DNA of 64,000 nucleotides from Diacronema lutheri (Eukaryota > Haptophyta > Pavlovophyceae > Pavlovales > Pavlovaceae). The translations under genes were made by a program, and so were the position numbers. The notes under the pieces were generated by a model that was not told the DNA's origin, ran no database searches, and saw only the letters and a list, made by a program, of their open reading frames with translations. The number at the start of each line of letters is the position of its first letter. Position 1 is the stretch's first letter. The stretch lies in the NCBI GenBank assembly GCA_019448385.1, contig JAGTXO010000019.1, forward strand, positions 1 to 64,000, written 5' to 3'. Shown piece by piece: positions 41,134 to 52,444 of this stretch.

Positions 41134-44100
41134 TCAGCCCACGTGCCGCACGCCGCCGTCAAAGCCAGTCGAGCCGCCGTCATCTGCGCCCGCCTCCGCC
41201 GCCTCGTCCTCTGCCAGCCGCGCGAGCTCGTCGAGCACCACCGGAAGAAGCGAGCGCACCGACGTGTTGTACGCCGACATGGATGCAATCTCGACCAGCC
41301 GCAGGATGAGCCGCCGGTCGCTCGCGCGCGGCTCGTCGCAGTACATGACGTGAAACGCGTCGACCGCCGCGAGCAGCGCGCTGCGCTCGCGCTCGTCGGC
41401 AACGATTGGCAGCACGCGTACCATGTCCTGCCCGCCGCCCGTCAGCCACCAGACGAAGATCTCCATCGTCGGCCACAGCCGCTCGAAGAGCGGCGCCGAC
41501 GCGAGGACGAGCAGCTGCGACGACCGCGCGAGCCGCACGGGCAGGTGGCCGAGCGAACGTGTCGCCGCGTCGCGGCGCGAGACGACGGCCGCGTCGTCGT
41601 CGTCGGCATCCGCCCGCGGCGCCGACGCGGCCAACGCGGCCGACGTGGCCGACGCGCGCGTCGCAAGCCACGCGCGGAGCAGGGCGCCGTTCGTCGAGCC
41701 GCCGTCGCCGCTACGCCCGCGGCTGGCGTCCGCGAGCTCCGAGTTGCAGCTCGTGCTCGTCGCGCGCGCGCGCGGCCGCCGCGCCGGCGGCGGGTCGCAG
41801 AGGCTGCCGATGAATGCGACGGGCGGTCTGCCTTTGGCGCTCTCAAACTCGCGCGCGTACCGCTGCAGCGCGCCAAGCTTGAGCCGCGCCTCATCCGCGC
41901 CGTGCACGACGTAGCAGTCGTAGGTGCGCACCGCCACCGTGTGCGCGCGCGCGAGCGCGCCAAGCCGCTCGTCGCGCTCGTCGGCGAGGGCGGCGGCCTG
42001 CGCGTCGTCGTGCCACGCGTCGTCGCCCGCCGTCCCACGCCCGTCGCTCGCGCCGCGCCAAAGCGCGGGCGGCTGCCTGCGCGCAAGCGCAAGCGGGCTC
42101 GCGGGTTCGGACGGGCGGTCGGCCGCGCTGCGCGCAAAAGCGCGCGGCACGGCAGGCAGCCCGCGCCCCGAGAAGCTCGCACGGGCCGACGGTGCCCTTG
42201 CCGCCGGCCGCGCGGCGATGTGCGCACGCTCCGCGTCGGCCGCCGCCCACGCCTTGCCCACCGCGTCGAGCCCGGCGGCGTCGAGCACCACGCCGCGCAG
42301 CGCCGTGCGCGCCTCGGCGTGCAGCTCGGTCGCGCTCCGCTCGCCCTTGGCCGAGCCGTAGCCGACGAGCGGCGCGAGCGACGCGACGACGCCCTGCATC
42401 CCGCTGCCCGGCGCCGCGATCAGCGCCTGCGCGCGCCGATGCAGCCGCGGCGACGCGGCGAACGCGGCGAAAAGCATGTTGGCAGGGACCGGCGCAAACA
42501 CGAAGAAGGCGGCGAGCGCGCCCTGCGCGCCGCCCTCCGCGCGGATCGTGTCGCGCAGGCTGCCGCTCGACGCGCGGCCGATGAAGGCGACCAATCGCAC
42601 GAGTGCGATGCCTGAGTAGAGGACAGCGAGGGTCGTCCACTGCGCGGACAGCAGCCGCTGCACGTCCAAGCGGTAGCGCCAGAGCCGTTCAAGCCGCCAC
42701 GCGAGCACGATGGCGTTGAAGACGACCTGCAGCAGCGCCGCGTGCACGATGAAGGACGCGTCCGCGTCGCGCGCGTCGCCTCCGACCCCGCCTACCCACA
42801 GGCTGGACGCGAGGCCCGCGACCGTCAGAGCGTACGGCACGGTCGCGCCGGCGATGACCACGTCGCCAAAGAGCGCGGCGACGATCAGGCGTGTGCGGTG
42901 CTCGGGCACGGGCTGGAAGCATAGCGCGATCAGGTTGCCCGTGACGCCAAACCCAAACGTGAGCAAAAAGGTGCGCGCGCGGTCGAAAACGACGCTCGAC
43001 GAGCGCGCGAGCGCCACGCCGAGCTGCTCGCCGCCCGCTTTCTCGAGCTCGCTGGCGCCCGTCGGCGTGCTCGTCGCGAGGAAGAGCGCGAGCGTCGCCG
43101 CGCACACGGGCACCGCGAGCGCGAGCACGCGCAGCATCACGACCGTCTGCCGCACGCGCGCCGTCGTGACGGACTGCGCGAGCAGCTCGGCGGTGAGCTC
43201 GTGCGACGCCGCGCCGTCGGCCGAGCGCAGCCGGTCGGCGTGGAGCAGCTCGACGACGGTTACGGCGGAGAGGCGCGAGACGACGGAGGAGCGCAGCTGC
43301 TCGTCCTGCATCACCCGCGAGTGGCGCAACTCCGACGCGCGCGTGGGCGGCGGCACCTGCCGCAGCGCGCGCGCGCGGCCAGATGTGCTCCGCGCGGCGA
43401 CGGCATGGGTTGCGCTCGAGACGGGCGAGTTGTCGCCGGTCGGCAGCACGCGAAAGACGCCGGCCACCATGTCGCTCGCCGCGCCGCTAACGGTGCGCGC
43501 GCGCGCGTTCGACGGCGCGGCGTCCGTCCGCCGATCTGCCCGCAGCTGCGTCGTTGGGACAAGCGGTCGGCTGCGCTCGAGCGCGAGCAAAGCGCGCGAG
43601 CCCGCCGGCGCTGCGCCGTGTGCGCTTGCGCACGCGTGCGGCTGCGGCGCGCCGCCGCCATGCGCACCTGTCTCGCGCACCGCTTTGCGCGACGGGCTCG
43701 CCACGCCCGGGTGCACGGCCGCGCCGGCGCGCGCGCGCGAGCCGAGCAGCCGCGAGCGCAACGAGACGCGGCGCAGCAAAAGCGGGTCGGCATCGAGGAG
43801 CGCGACCGAGTGGTACGTCTCGCGCAGCAGGTTGTGCACCGAGCGCACGTCGATCGCGTGCTCGGCGCGGAGCAGCAGCCGGTGCGCCGTGCCGTTCACC
43901 ATCACCTCCGCGGCGGGCGAGAACCAGCCCGCCGTCGTCGGCAGCACGGTCATCGCCGCGATCACTGCATTGCAGGGTATGGGCCACGGGCCGAGGGTCG
44001 GGCGTGGTGAGCGCCACGCAACGCGCCGCGCGCTGGAAGCGCCGTGCATCGCGCATGGCCGGCGTGACGCCACCGCGAACGCGAGGCGCGTCACGCGACG

Positions 44101-45130
44101 GCGCGCGGCGGTGCGCTCCGCGTGACGCACCGTCGTACGGCTTGACGAAGCCGTTGAGATAGCCGAGCACATCGGCGCTCTCGTCGAGCTCGCAAAGCGC
44201 CCTGCGCTCAAACTCGGCGCCGTCGATGCCGCAGAACGTCGCAAAGTACCACGCCTTATTGCAGCGCGCGGGCAGCTGGCCGGCACACAGCTTCTTCCAC
44301 AGGCCCGCCAGGCCCAAGAACTGCGCGTTTGCGAGGTAACGCAGCACCTCCGACTTGGTGCGCAACGCGAACGAGCGCGCGAGCTGCATCGGCAGCAGCT
44401 GCGCGCCATGCGGAATGGGCCGAGGGTGCCCGCAGGGCGGTGCGGACGGGTGAGAGGGTGGGCAAACGCGTGCGCGCCGCACGCGCGCGCAGCGCCGTGC
44501 AGCGCGCGCGCGTCGCACCGGCACCGCGTCGCGGCTGACGACGCTCATCCGGATGCCCTGCGCGAAGCAAAAGCCGTAGACCACGGCGGCCGCGGCCGGA
44601 TCGAACGCATTGTTCTGCGACGTGTCGGGCGCGAAGCCGAAGGGCGCGGCGGCATCGGGCACGAGGCCGCCCTGGATGGCGACGGCGCACACCTTGCGCT
44701 GCACCAGCCCCGGCTGCGCGAGCACCACGTCTGCAAAGTCGCGCAGCCCCGAGATGAGCAGCACCGTGATCGCGCGCGGCGCGGCGCGCGCGAGCGTGCG
44801 TGAGAGGAGTGCCTTGCCGTCGAGCAGGCGCGACGTGTCGACGGCGGCAAAGCCACGCAACGCGCACTCGTGCGGCTGCTCGGCCAGCGTGACGCCGAGC
44901 GAGCCGACGCCGACCGGCACGGCCGGCTCGCCGATGCGATCGAGGAGAAGCCGCGCGAGCTGCGCGCGCCGTGCCGGCTGGCCGCCGCCGTTCGCGATGA
45001 CAGCGGCGAGGCGGATGCGGCCGCGGCGGTGCGCCATCACAAGCACCAGCAGCGCCTTCGCGTCGTCCGGATCGGGGCCCACATCGGTGACGACGACAAT
45101 TTCCATCGGCCGACTGTCGCTGGCCCACAT
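41134..45130 (-). CDS. Nucleoside hydrolase-like domain fused to membrane bundle and C-terminal TIR-like domain
   Basis: Three exons: 45130-44525 (or 44519), 44398-44131, 43964-41134; about 1234 residues, all in phase. Residues 9-330 resemble inosine-uridine type nucleoside hydrolases: VVVTDVGPDPDDAKALLVL (metal-binding Asp cluster), AAVIANGGG, LLISGLRDFADVV, SRDA/LLPMQLARSFAL, and KPYDVIAAMTVLPTTAGWF formed across the last splice. In typical enzymes the last motif carries an HD pair; here it reads YD (residues 290-291). About residues 560-810 hold six or seven hydrophobic spans. Residues 970-1150 contain YDCYVVHGADEARLKLGALQRY, VAFIGSLCDP, LGHLPVRLARSSQLLVLASAPLFERLW and IFVWWL, a TIR-like pattern of algae and oomycetes (inference). 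No signal peptide is seen. Splice phase and one continuous 943-codon exon make the fusion hard to dismiss as two genes. Function unknown. Confidence 0.8.
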
Positions 45131-45470
45131 GGGGCTCCTTGATGATGCTCGTTATTTGGCCCGCCTGCTTCGAAGCCTCCGCGCCGAACGAGTTACACAT
45201 CTACTGTCCTTATAAGGTGAAAGGTCTGCAATCGTTCTCGCATTCCTCCATTTAGCCGGCAATTAAGTTTACAGATGGTCGCGGGCATTATTAAGAAACT
45301 GGGGCCGGATTTTTGGCGATCGGCCGAAGAAACTTAGGTGGCGAGTTTCTTAGCCAGCTACAATGGCAGCGCTGCACTGGCGCCTTGCCTGCAGCGCCCG
45401 CGCCCGCGATTTCGAGCGCCTTACTCCGGCCGGCGCCGGCGCCCGCGCCGGCGACAGCGCGCAATCGTTC
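45131..45470. other. Upstream region of the hydrolase-TIR gene
   Basis: This 340-bp gap is locally AT-richer (45140-45330) and lies between the hydrolase-TIR start codon and the subtilase stop codon. It should hold the promoter of the former and the 3' region of the latter. A TTATAAG motif occurs at 45210. No coding sequence is supported. Confidence 0.45.
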
Positions 45471-48400
45471 TCATGCTAGTCCGGCCTCGGCGCGCGGCGC
45501 GGTACGGCCCGACGCAGGCGCGCCCGCGGCCCCGTTCCTCGCGCCCTTGCGCCCGGCCTCGCTGCCGGCCTCGCTGCCGTCGTCGCTGTCGTCATCGCTG
45601 TCGTCATCGTCGTCCTCGTGCGTGGCGGCGAGCACGCCGACAGTGAAAACGCACGAAAGCGCCGCGAGCGCGCCGAGCAGCGCGGTCGCGCCGAGGCCGG
45701 CGCGCCCGCCGAGGCTGCCGCGCCAGCCGTCGGGCGGTGGCGCGACGTCGCCGCTCGAGCCGACGGACTGGACGCCGAGCGTGCCACCCGACGGCGTCTG
45801 CAGCAACAGCGGCGGCGTGCCCGCTCGGCCCGTGTCGGCAACGTGCCCGGCGAGCGCGAGCAGCTCGGCTCGCACCTGCGCGCCAACGGGACGGGCCGAG
45901 GCGCAGGTCCGCACGCGACGCGGGCTGTCGGCGCCGTGCGGGCGGCTCGACGCGCGGCGCCGGCGCAGCCCCCGCACACAGCCCCCGCTCACAGCCGCCG
46001 CACGTAGCCGCCGAGCGGGTCACGCCGCGCCTCGCCGCGCCGCGGCCACACGCGCGCACCTCGCTCGGCGTGAGCCCGGGCATCCCGCTGTCGCCCGTGT
46101 ACCCGCGCTGCAGCAGCTGCAGCACCACGCCCGCGACGTGCGGTGCCGCCATCGATGTGCCCGACATGGTCGCCTCCGCCTGCCGCTCGCCAATGCCGCA
46201 CGACTCGATCGCGCTGCCTGCACGGGTGGTAAGGGAAGGGGAGGAAGGGGGGAAGGGGAGACGGTGGGCGCGGCGCGCGTGAATGGTGGGCCGTTCGGGC
46301 TGGCGGGCCGGTAGTGAGAGGACACGGGGAAGGAGGTGAGAGGACACGGGGAGGTGAGAGGACACGGGGAGGTGAGAGGACACGGGGAAGGAGGTGAGAG
46401 GACACGGGGAGGGAGGTGAGAGGACACGGAGGTCGTCGCACAGAGGAGGGCGATGGACGCCGCATAGAGGAGGGCGATGGACGCCGCACAGAGGAGGGCG
46501 ATGGACGTCGCACAGAGGAGGGCGATGGACGCCGCACAGAGGAGGGCGATGGACGCCGCACAGAGGAGGGCGATGGACGCCGCATAGAGGAGGGCGATGG
46601 ACGCCGCACAGAGGAGGGCGATGGACGCCGCATAGAGGAGGGCGATGGACGCCGCACAGAGGAGGGCGATGGACGCCGCACAGAGGAGGGCGATGGACGC
46701 CGCACAGAGGAGGGCGATGGACGCCGCACAGAGGAGGGCGATGGACGCCGCATAGAGGAGGGCGATGGACGCCGCACAGAGGAGGGCGATGGACGCCGCA
46801 TAGAGGAGGGCGATGGACGCCGCACAGAGGAGGGCGATGGACGCCGCACAGAGGAGGGCGATGGACGCCGCACAGAGGAGGGCGATGGACGCCGCATAGA
46901 GGAGGGCGATGGACGCCGCACAGAGGAGGGCGATGGACGCCGGACAGAGGAGGGCGATGGACGCCGCACAGAGGAGGGCGATGGACGCCGCACAGAGGAG
47001 GGCGATGGACGTCGCACAGAGGAGGGCGATGGACGCCGCACAGAGGAGGGCGATGGACGCCGCACAGAGGAGGGCGATGGACGCCGCATAGAGGAGGGCG
47101 ATGGACGCCGCACAGAGGAGGGCGATGGACGCCGCACAGAGGAGGGCGATGGACGCCGCACAGAGGAGGGCGATGGACGCCGCACAGAGGAGGGCGATGG
47201 ACGCCGCACAGAGGAGGGCGATGGACGCCGCACAGAGGAGGGCGATGGACGCCGCACAGAGGAGGGCGATGGACGCCGCACGCGGCAACCCGAGCCCACG
47301 CTGCGCCGTGGCCGCATGCGGCGTCCGGCACGGCGCGGCCGCAACGCCGAAGCGCGGGCCGCGCACCTCGCGCGGCGCGCGCGCGCGCGCGGCGGCGGCG
47401 CGCGTCGGTTGCGCCCCAATTTAAAAATGTGGGCTCACCGGGTGCGAGGAGCGCGACGCACGCGCCCCAATTCGAAAATGTGGGCAGCGAATCGTGCATG
47501 TTGGTTGGACGCGGCGACGGTGATCGCCTCGGGCGCGGACGCGGGCGAGTAGGCACACGCGTCGTCGCCCTGCGCAGCGCCGTCGATCGCGCGCGTCGGT
47601 TGGCCGTCGATCGCGCGCGTCGGTTGGTGCGTGCGCGCTGCGCGGCGCGGCCCATTGCACGAGCCGCGTATCGATCGGTGGCCGATCGAACCGCGGCGCG
47701 GCCTTCGCGGGGCCGCGGCCAACGCTCGAGCCTCGACGCCGCCCCGCGCGGCGCGTGCGCGCGCACGCGCGCGCACCTGGTTGCCGCTCGCGACGACGAC
47801 TGGCACGCCGAGCCCCACCAGCCGCGCGGTCGCGCGGTTGATCGAGCGCGTCACGGGCGCGCCGAGAGACATGACGGCGACCGCCCTGCCCTCCCACCCG
47901 CTCGCGGCGACCATTTCGCCCACCCACATGAGCCCGTTGGTCACCGACCGGCCGTCGCCGCTGCCGTCGTCGTTCATCACCTGCGCCTCGCGCGCGTACG
48001 CGCGCCCACCCGGGGGCGGTGCCGCGGTGAGCCCGGCCCGCGCGTGCCGCCATCGTGCGCGTCGCCATCGTGCGCGCCGCCATCGTGCGCGCCGCCATCG
48101 TGCGCGCCTTGGGGCGCCGGGGCGGCAAGGAGCGCTGGGCGCACCTTGACCGGATGGACAGTTGCGCGCGGTGCGACGCCGAAGCGCGTCGCCGCGACAG
48201 TGCACGCGACGTGCGTGCCATGCCCGTGCCCGTCCGTCGTCTGCCCGCCCGTCTCGCACGGCGCGCGCGGGTTTGCGGCGCAATTCGCACCGACGCCGAG
48301 CCGGCCGGCGAGCTGCGCGTGTGCGAAGACGCCCGAGTCGAGGCTGCGGCCGCGCGGGTGCGCGCGGTGCGGGCGGGGGCGGGGCCGGGTGGGTCGGCCT

Positions 48401-48679
48401 GGGCGTCTCTCTCTCTCTCTTTCTCTCTCTCTCTGTTGTGTGCGTGTGTGACTGGGGGCATGTGCGCGTGTGGGTGTGCGGTGTGGCGTGCGTGTGCGCC
48501 GCGGAGCGCAGGCTGGCGCAAGGCGCAGCGCGGCGCGACGATCGCGCCGCGCCGGGGGCTCAGCGCGGCGCGCGGGCGCCGACAGGCGACGGTGCGTGCG
48601 TTTTGGACGCACATAAAGACGTGCGTGCCACTGCCATCGTACAGCGGTGCGTAACTTCGGTCGAGGCCGTGCGCCTGGT

Positions 48680-48732
<53 letters not shown>

Positions 48733-49426
48733 TGAGTGCGATCGCAGGAAAAGTTGGGATCGAGTTTGGGGTGGGCTGTGGTGGACGCCCTGGTCGGCGC
48801 AAGAAGCCAGAGGAGTCGGATGACCGGGTGAAGGGACGAAACGGCAGTGCGCAGGGAGGAATCGAGGCCGGCAGGGGCACGCGTCTCGCCTGGTCGATGC
48901 GGTCGAGACCCCACGATGCGGCCAACGAGTGCACCGACTGCAAGCCGATCGAGCCGCCGCTGCCACCACCGCCGCCGCCGCCGCCGACGGCGGCGCTGCT
49001 CTCGTCGGCCGCGTCACCCAGCTCGTCGAGCGACGGCGGCATGTCCGGTACGAGCTCGATGGGCACGGGCACGTCGTCGCGTGCACGCGCGCCCGGCGTG
49101 TCCGCGCCGTCCGCGCCGTCTGCGCTGTCGGCCGTGCCGTTCGCCGCGGTCGTGACGTTGGGCGCAACAACGCCTGCAGAGTGCGCGTGCAGCGCGGCCC
49201 ACGCCGCGCGGCGCCTGCGCGCGAGCGCCTCGAGCGCCTCTGCGTGCCGCTCGGCGGCCGTCGGCGGCGGCTTGCCCGGCAGCAGAGCGGACGCGTCGAA
49301 GACGCCAGGCCACGCGCGCGGGCGCGGCGCGAGCTCGGCGACGGGCATCGAGATGTACGCAAGGACGCCGCAGCCGACGAGCAGCAACGCCGTCAGCGAC
49401 GCGCCCACCCGCGCGAACGGGTGCAT
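45471..49426 (-). CDS. Proteinase K-like subtilisin (S8A) with signal anchor and C-terminal membrane segment
   Basis: Seven exons: 49426-48890, 48674-48613, 48343-48145, 47980-47777, 47569-47439, 46217-46060, 45875-45471; about 564 residues. An N-terminal hydrophobic segment (LTALLLVGCGVLAYI) and a prosegment precede SWGLDRIDQAHGLD. The triad is present: Asp in ILDSGVF (across a splice), His in GHGTHVA, Ser in GTSMAAPHVAG. The oxyanion Asn is in VVVASGNQ. The end has LTPSEVRAELLALA, a Ser/Asp-rich tail and a hydrophobic span (TALLGALAALSCVFTVGVLAA). Intron 1 appears to be GC-AG (CAG|GCGAGA). One oddity: within exon 5, near 47500, the frame must shift by one base to go from AITVAASNQH to DSLPTFSNWG, after which all phases agree; this is either a base-calling insertion or a real lesion. 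Confidence 0.88.
46437..47285. repeat. 24-bp minisatellite, ~35 copies, in a subtilase intron
   Basis: The 24-bp unit holds GATGGACGCCGCACAGAGG; scattered copies read CATAGAGG or GACGTCG instead. It fills most of the 1221-bp intron just before the exon carrying the catalytic Ser. A short repeat of GGTGAGAGGACACGGGGA (about six copies, 46312-46432) adjoins it. Confidence 0.95.
48680..48731 (-). repeat. 52-nt homopolymer (C in sense) just before a 3' splice site
   Basis: The sense strand of the subtilase reads a long C run, then ACCAG and exon 2, so the tract ends about 5 nt from the acceptor. Confidence 0.9.
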
Positions 49427-49578
49427 GACGAGCAGCGAGGCGGCCAGGATGGGCGCCCAGCTTCGGGCAACGGCTGCTGCACTCGCGCGTAATAAGTAAC
49501 GGAAACAAGCGCCGTAGCAATCTTCGCGAAACAGGAAAATGCGCCGTAGCAATCCCTGCACTTAAGCCGCGTTGCGAC
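49427..49578. promoter_or_regulatory. 152-bp bidirectional promoter region, subtilase / FAD-RRM gene
   Basis: Start codons of two divergent genes are 152 bp apart. The gap contains a 13-bp direct repeat GCGCCGTAGCAAT (near 49510 and 49541). No TATA box is recognised. Confidence 0.5.
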
Positions 49579-51312
49579 ATGTCGGCGATCGTTGCACTCG
49601 CGTCGTCGATGGCGGCGGCCCGCGTCGCGCCGCCGCGCACGTGCGCGGTGATCGGCGGCGGGATCGCAGGGCTAGCGTGCGCGCGACGTCTTGAGGAGCT
49701 CGGCATCCGCGCCACCGTCTTTGACACGGGGCGCACGGCGCCCGGCGGGCGCGCGTCGTCGCGCAGCCTCCGGCTACCGAACGGCGTCCTCACCTTCGAC
49801 CACGCGGCGCAGTTCTTCACGGCGACGGGCGCGTTCGCCGAGCTGGCGCGTGGCTGGGAGGCTGACGGCACGATTCGCCGTTGGGACCACGGCCTCGGCG
49901 AGCTCAACGCGCGCACGGGCGCGTTCGTCGAGTATGCGCGGCACGGCACGGCCGGCGGCGCCGACCGGTGGATCGGCGCGCGCTCGATGCGCGACGTGAG
50001 CGCAGCGCTCGCGCGCGGGCTGGACGTGCGACAGGGCGTGTGGGTCTCGCCCGACGGCGGCATCACCCGCCGCGCCGACGACGGTCGGTACGTCGTGCGC
50101 GCCGGCGGGCGCGAGCTCGGCGCGTACGACGCCATCGCCGTCGCGCACAACGGCAAGTGCGCCGAGCGGCTGAGCCGCGGCGCGGGGAGCGAGGGCGTGC
50201 ACCGGCTGCTGCGTGCGCGCTTCGCGCCCGCGCTCCGCGCCGCGCAGCCCGCCGACCGCCTCGTCCTCAACTCCATCTTCTCGCTCCTCGCCGTGCTGCC
50301 TCGATCGCAGCTTGCCGGCAGCCGCCTGAGCGCCGACCTCGGCGGCGCGCGCGTGCACGGCAGCGCCGAGCTCGGCTTCGTCGTGTGCCACACGCGCAAG
50401 CGGCCCGAGAGCGCCGCCGCGCTCGCGCCCGACGAGGAGGCCTGGTCCCTCTTCTCCACCGCCGCGTTCGGCGCCGCGCACAAGGCGCCGCAGGAGGCCA
50501 TGCCGCCCGACGTCGTGGCGGACGTCACCGCCAAGCTCCTCGCCGCCTTTGGCGCGGCGGTGGGCGCGCGCGCGCCGCTCGCGCCGACGCGCACGCACCT
50601 GCAGCTCTGGGGCGCCGCTGTCCCGCTCAACGTCTGGCGCGCCGACGCTGACACCTGCGGCGGCGCGCCGGCGCCGGCGCGCGCGTGCGCGCTCGACGGC
50701 GCGCGGCGCATCGGCGCGTGCGGCGACTGGCTGCGCGCGCCGAGCGTGCAGGGCGCGTGGGAGTCGGGCGTCGCGCTCGCCGACGCGCTCGCCGACGCGC
50801 GCGCCGACGCTGGCGGCGTGCCGGCCGGCCGGTGGCTGCCCGTCGCCGCGCTCGCGTCCGACCCGGGCGCCGCCGGCTTCTTCGTCGACGACACGGAGCC
50901 GCCGGCGCGCGGCGCGGCGCTCGTGCCCGAGCGGCGCGCCGCGCGCCGCGACGCCAACGCGCGCGCGCCGCACGGCGGCGCGCGCCGCGCGCCCGGCGGT
51001 GCGCGCGCGGCCGCCGACGCGCCGGCGCGCGCGTTCGTGCGCGGCCTGCCGCCGGGCGCGACGGAGGCGGATCTCGCCGAGTGCGTGCGCGGCGCGCTCG
51101 GCGAGGCGACGGGCGCGGCGCCGCGCGACGCCATCGTGCGCGCGTCGCTGCTCCGGCGCGACGACGGGCCGGCGCGGTGCGGCATCGTGCTGCTCCGCTC
51201 GGCCGCGCTCCTTGACGCGCTGCTCGGCGCGCGCGCGCCCGAGATTGCGGGGCGGCGGCTGCATGTCGAGCGCGCGAGGAGCGCGGCAGCGCGCGAGCGG
51301 CGTATCAGCTAG
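49579..51312 (+). CDS. Renalase-like FAD-dependent oxidoreductase fused to a C-terminal RRM-like domain
   Basis: A single-exon gene of 577 residues. Residues 22-45 give the dinucleotide fold AVIGGGIAGLACARRLEELG, followed by GRTAPGGRASSR and FDHAAQFFTA, the signature of renalase-like NAD(P)/FAD oxidoreductases. The oxidoreductase ends around residue 415 with a C-terminal FAD motif (RIGACGDWLRAPSVQGAWESG). After a 65-residue basic/Ala-rich linker, residues 480-566 resemble an RNA recognition motif: AFVRGLPPGATEADL (RNP2-like), RCGIVLLRS (RNP1-like, weak) and GRRLHVERA at the end. The RNP1 aromatic residues are not evident, so RNA binding is uncertain. Start choice: ATG at 49579, with a short Ala-rich leader that could be a targeting peptide. 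Confidence 0.85.
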   Translation: MSAIVALASSMAAARVAPPRTCAVIGGGIAGLACARRLEELGIRATVFDTGRTAPGGRASSRSLRLPNGVLTFDHAAQFFTATGAFAELARGWEADGTIRRWDHGLGELNARTGAFVEYARHGTAGGADRWIGARSMRDVSAALARGLDVRQGVWVSPDGGITRRADDGRYVVRAGGRELGAYDAIAVAHNGKCAERLSRGAGSEGVHRLLRARFAPALRAAQPADRLVLNSIFSLLAVLPRSQLAGSRLSADLGGARVHGSAELGFVVCHTRKRPESAAALAPDEEAWSLFSTAAFGAAHKAPQEAMPPDVVADVTAKLLAAFGAAVGARAPLAPTRTHLQLWGAAVPLNVWRADADTCGGAPAPARACALDGARRIGACGDWLRAPSVQGAWESGVALADALADARADAGGVPAGRWLPVAALASDPGAAGFFVDDTEPPARGAALVPERRAARRDANARAPHGGARRAPGGARAAADAPARAFVRGLPPGATEADLAECVRGALGEATGAAPRDAIVRASLLRRDDGPARCGIVLLRSAALLDALLGARAPEIAGRRLHVERARSAAARERRIS

Positions 51313-51380
51313 CGCCGCGCGCCACGGGGGGGCGCTCAACAACTAGACCTGCCGTAAAAAAAACTTTCGACCAGCCCGAG

Positions 51381-51384
<4 letters not shown>

Positions 51385-51442
<58 letters not shown>
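51385..51442 (+). repeat. 58-nt poly-C tract between convergent genes
   Basis: A pure C run sits in the 162-bp gap between the stops of the FAD-RRM gene (+) and the GT31 gene (-). It is not in an intron of either gene. Length is probably approximate. Confidence 0.9.
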
Positions 51443-51445
<3 letters not shown>

Positions 51446-51474
51446 ATCTGGGCCCCCTCCCGTCGGCCAGCCCG

Positions 51475-52112
51475 TCAGCGCACTCGCCCCTCCTCCAGCC
51501 ACCCGTCGGGCGCGCCGCGCGCGAAGAGATGTCCGATCGGAAACTTGACGTGCGCGGAGCGAGGCTCGGCGGGGCAGGCGCGCCCGTGCGGGCCCGCGTC
51601 CGTAGCCGCGCCGGGCTCGGCGTCCACGTCCGTCAGCCGCCATCGCGGCGGCCAGTCGAGGCCCTTCTTGACAGAATGAGCAAACGTCATGTTGGCCGGC
51701 GAGAATGTAAAGTTTGGCGGGCAATGGAAGTAGCGCTTGAACGCGGCGGCGCGGCGCGTGCGGCTCCAGCGCGCGTCGTCACGCTTGTCGTCGTCGCCAC
51801 TGTCGCCGTCGCGCCAGCGCGTGCCGGGGTCAAATGTGGGCGCGCCCGCCCGCACGCCGCCGGCGCGTGCATCGGCGCGTGCGGTGGCGCCACCGCCGCC
51901 GCCGCCGTCGCCGTTGCTGCCTGCAACGGCGTCGAGCTTTTCCTTGGGCGCCGTCTTGTCGTGCAGGACGAGCGTCGCGTCGTGCACGTAGGACGACGTG
52001 CCCCAGTCGTCGAGAAGCAGCGGTGGCCGCAGGTTGTGCCAATGCACGGGCGCATGCGGCAGGTGCCGGCGGAGCGCGAAGCCCAGCCTGCGCAACAGCG
52101 CCGGCGGCGGGG

Positions 52113-52153
<41 letters not shown>

Positions 52154-52399
52154 AGGGAATTGGCATGAGAAGCAGCGGTGGCCGCCTCATCCTGACCGTG
52201 GGGCCAGGATGAGGCAGCAGAGGAGTGGGCAGCGGCTGCGCAGGGGGTGGCAGCGCGCGCAGAGAGGAGCGGCGGGGAGGGCAGGGGGCATGAGAGCAGG
52301 AGGGCAGGGACGAAGGGGGGCCGGATTTGGGGGGGAAGGGTGGGGGGGGCGGGGGGGGGGGGGGGGGGGGGGGGAGCAGGGACTACTAAGGGGGCATAA

Positions 52400-52444
<45 letters not shown>

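Noticed and set aside
41134-45130. Two separate genes (hydrolase, then membrane-TIR)
   Set aside because: Hydrolase C-terminal motifs and the membrane bundle share one continuous exon and no start codon context separates them.
46394-47724. Long frames of HRGGRWTP, EEGDGRRT or PPLCGVHR repeats
   Set aside because: They are translations of the 24-bp intronic array between two subtilase exons.
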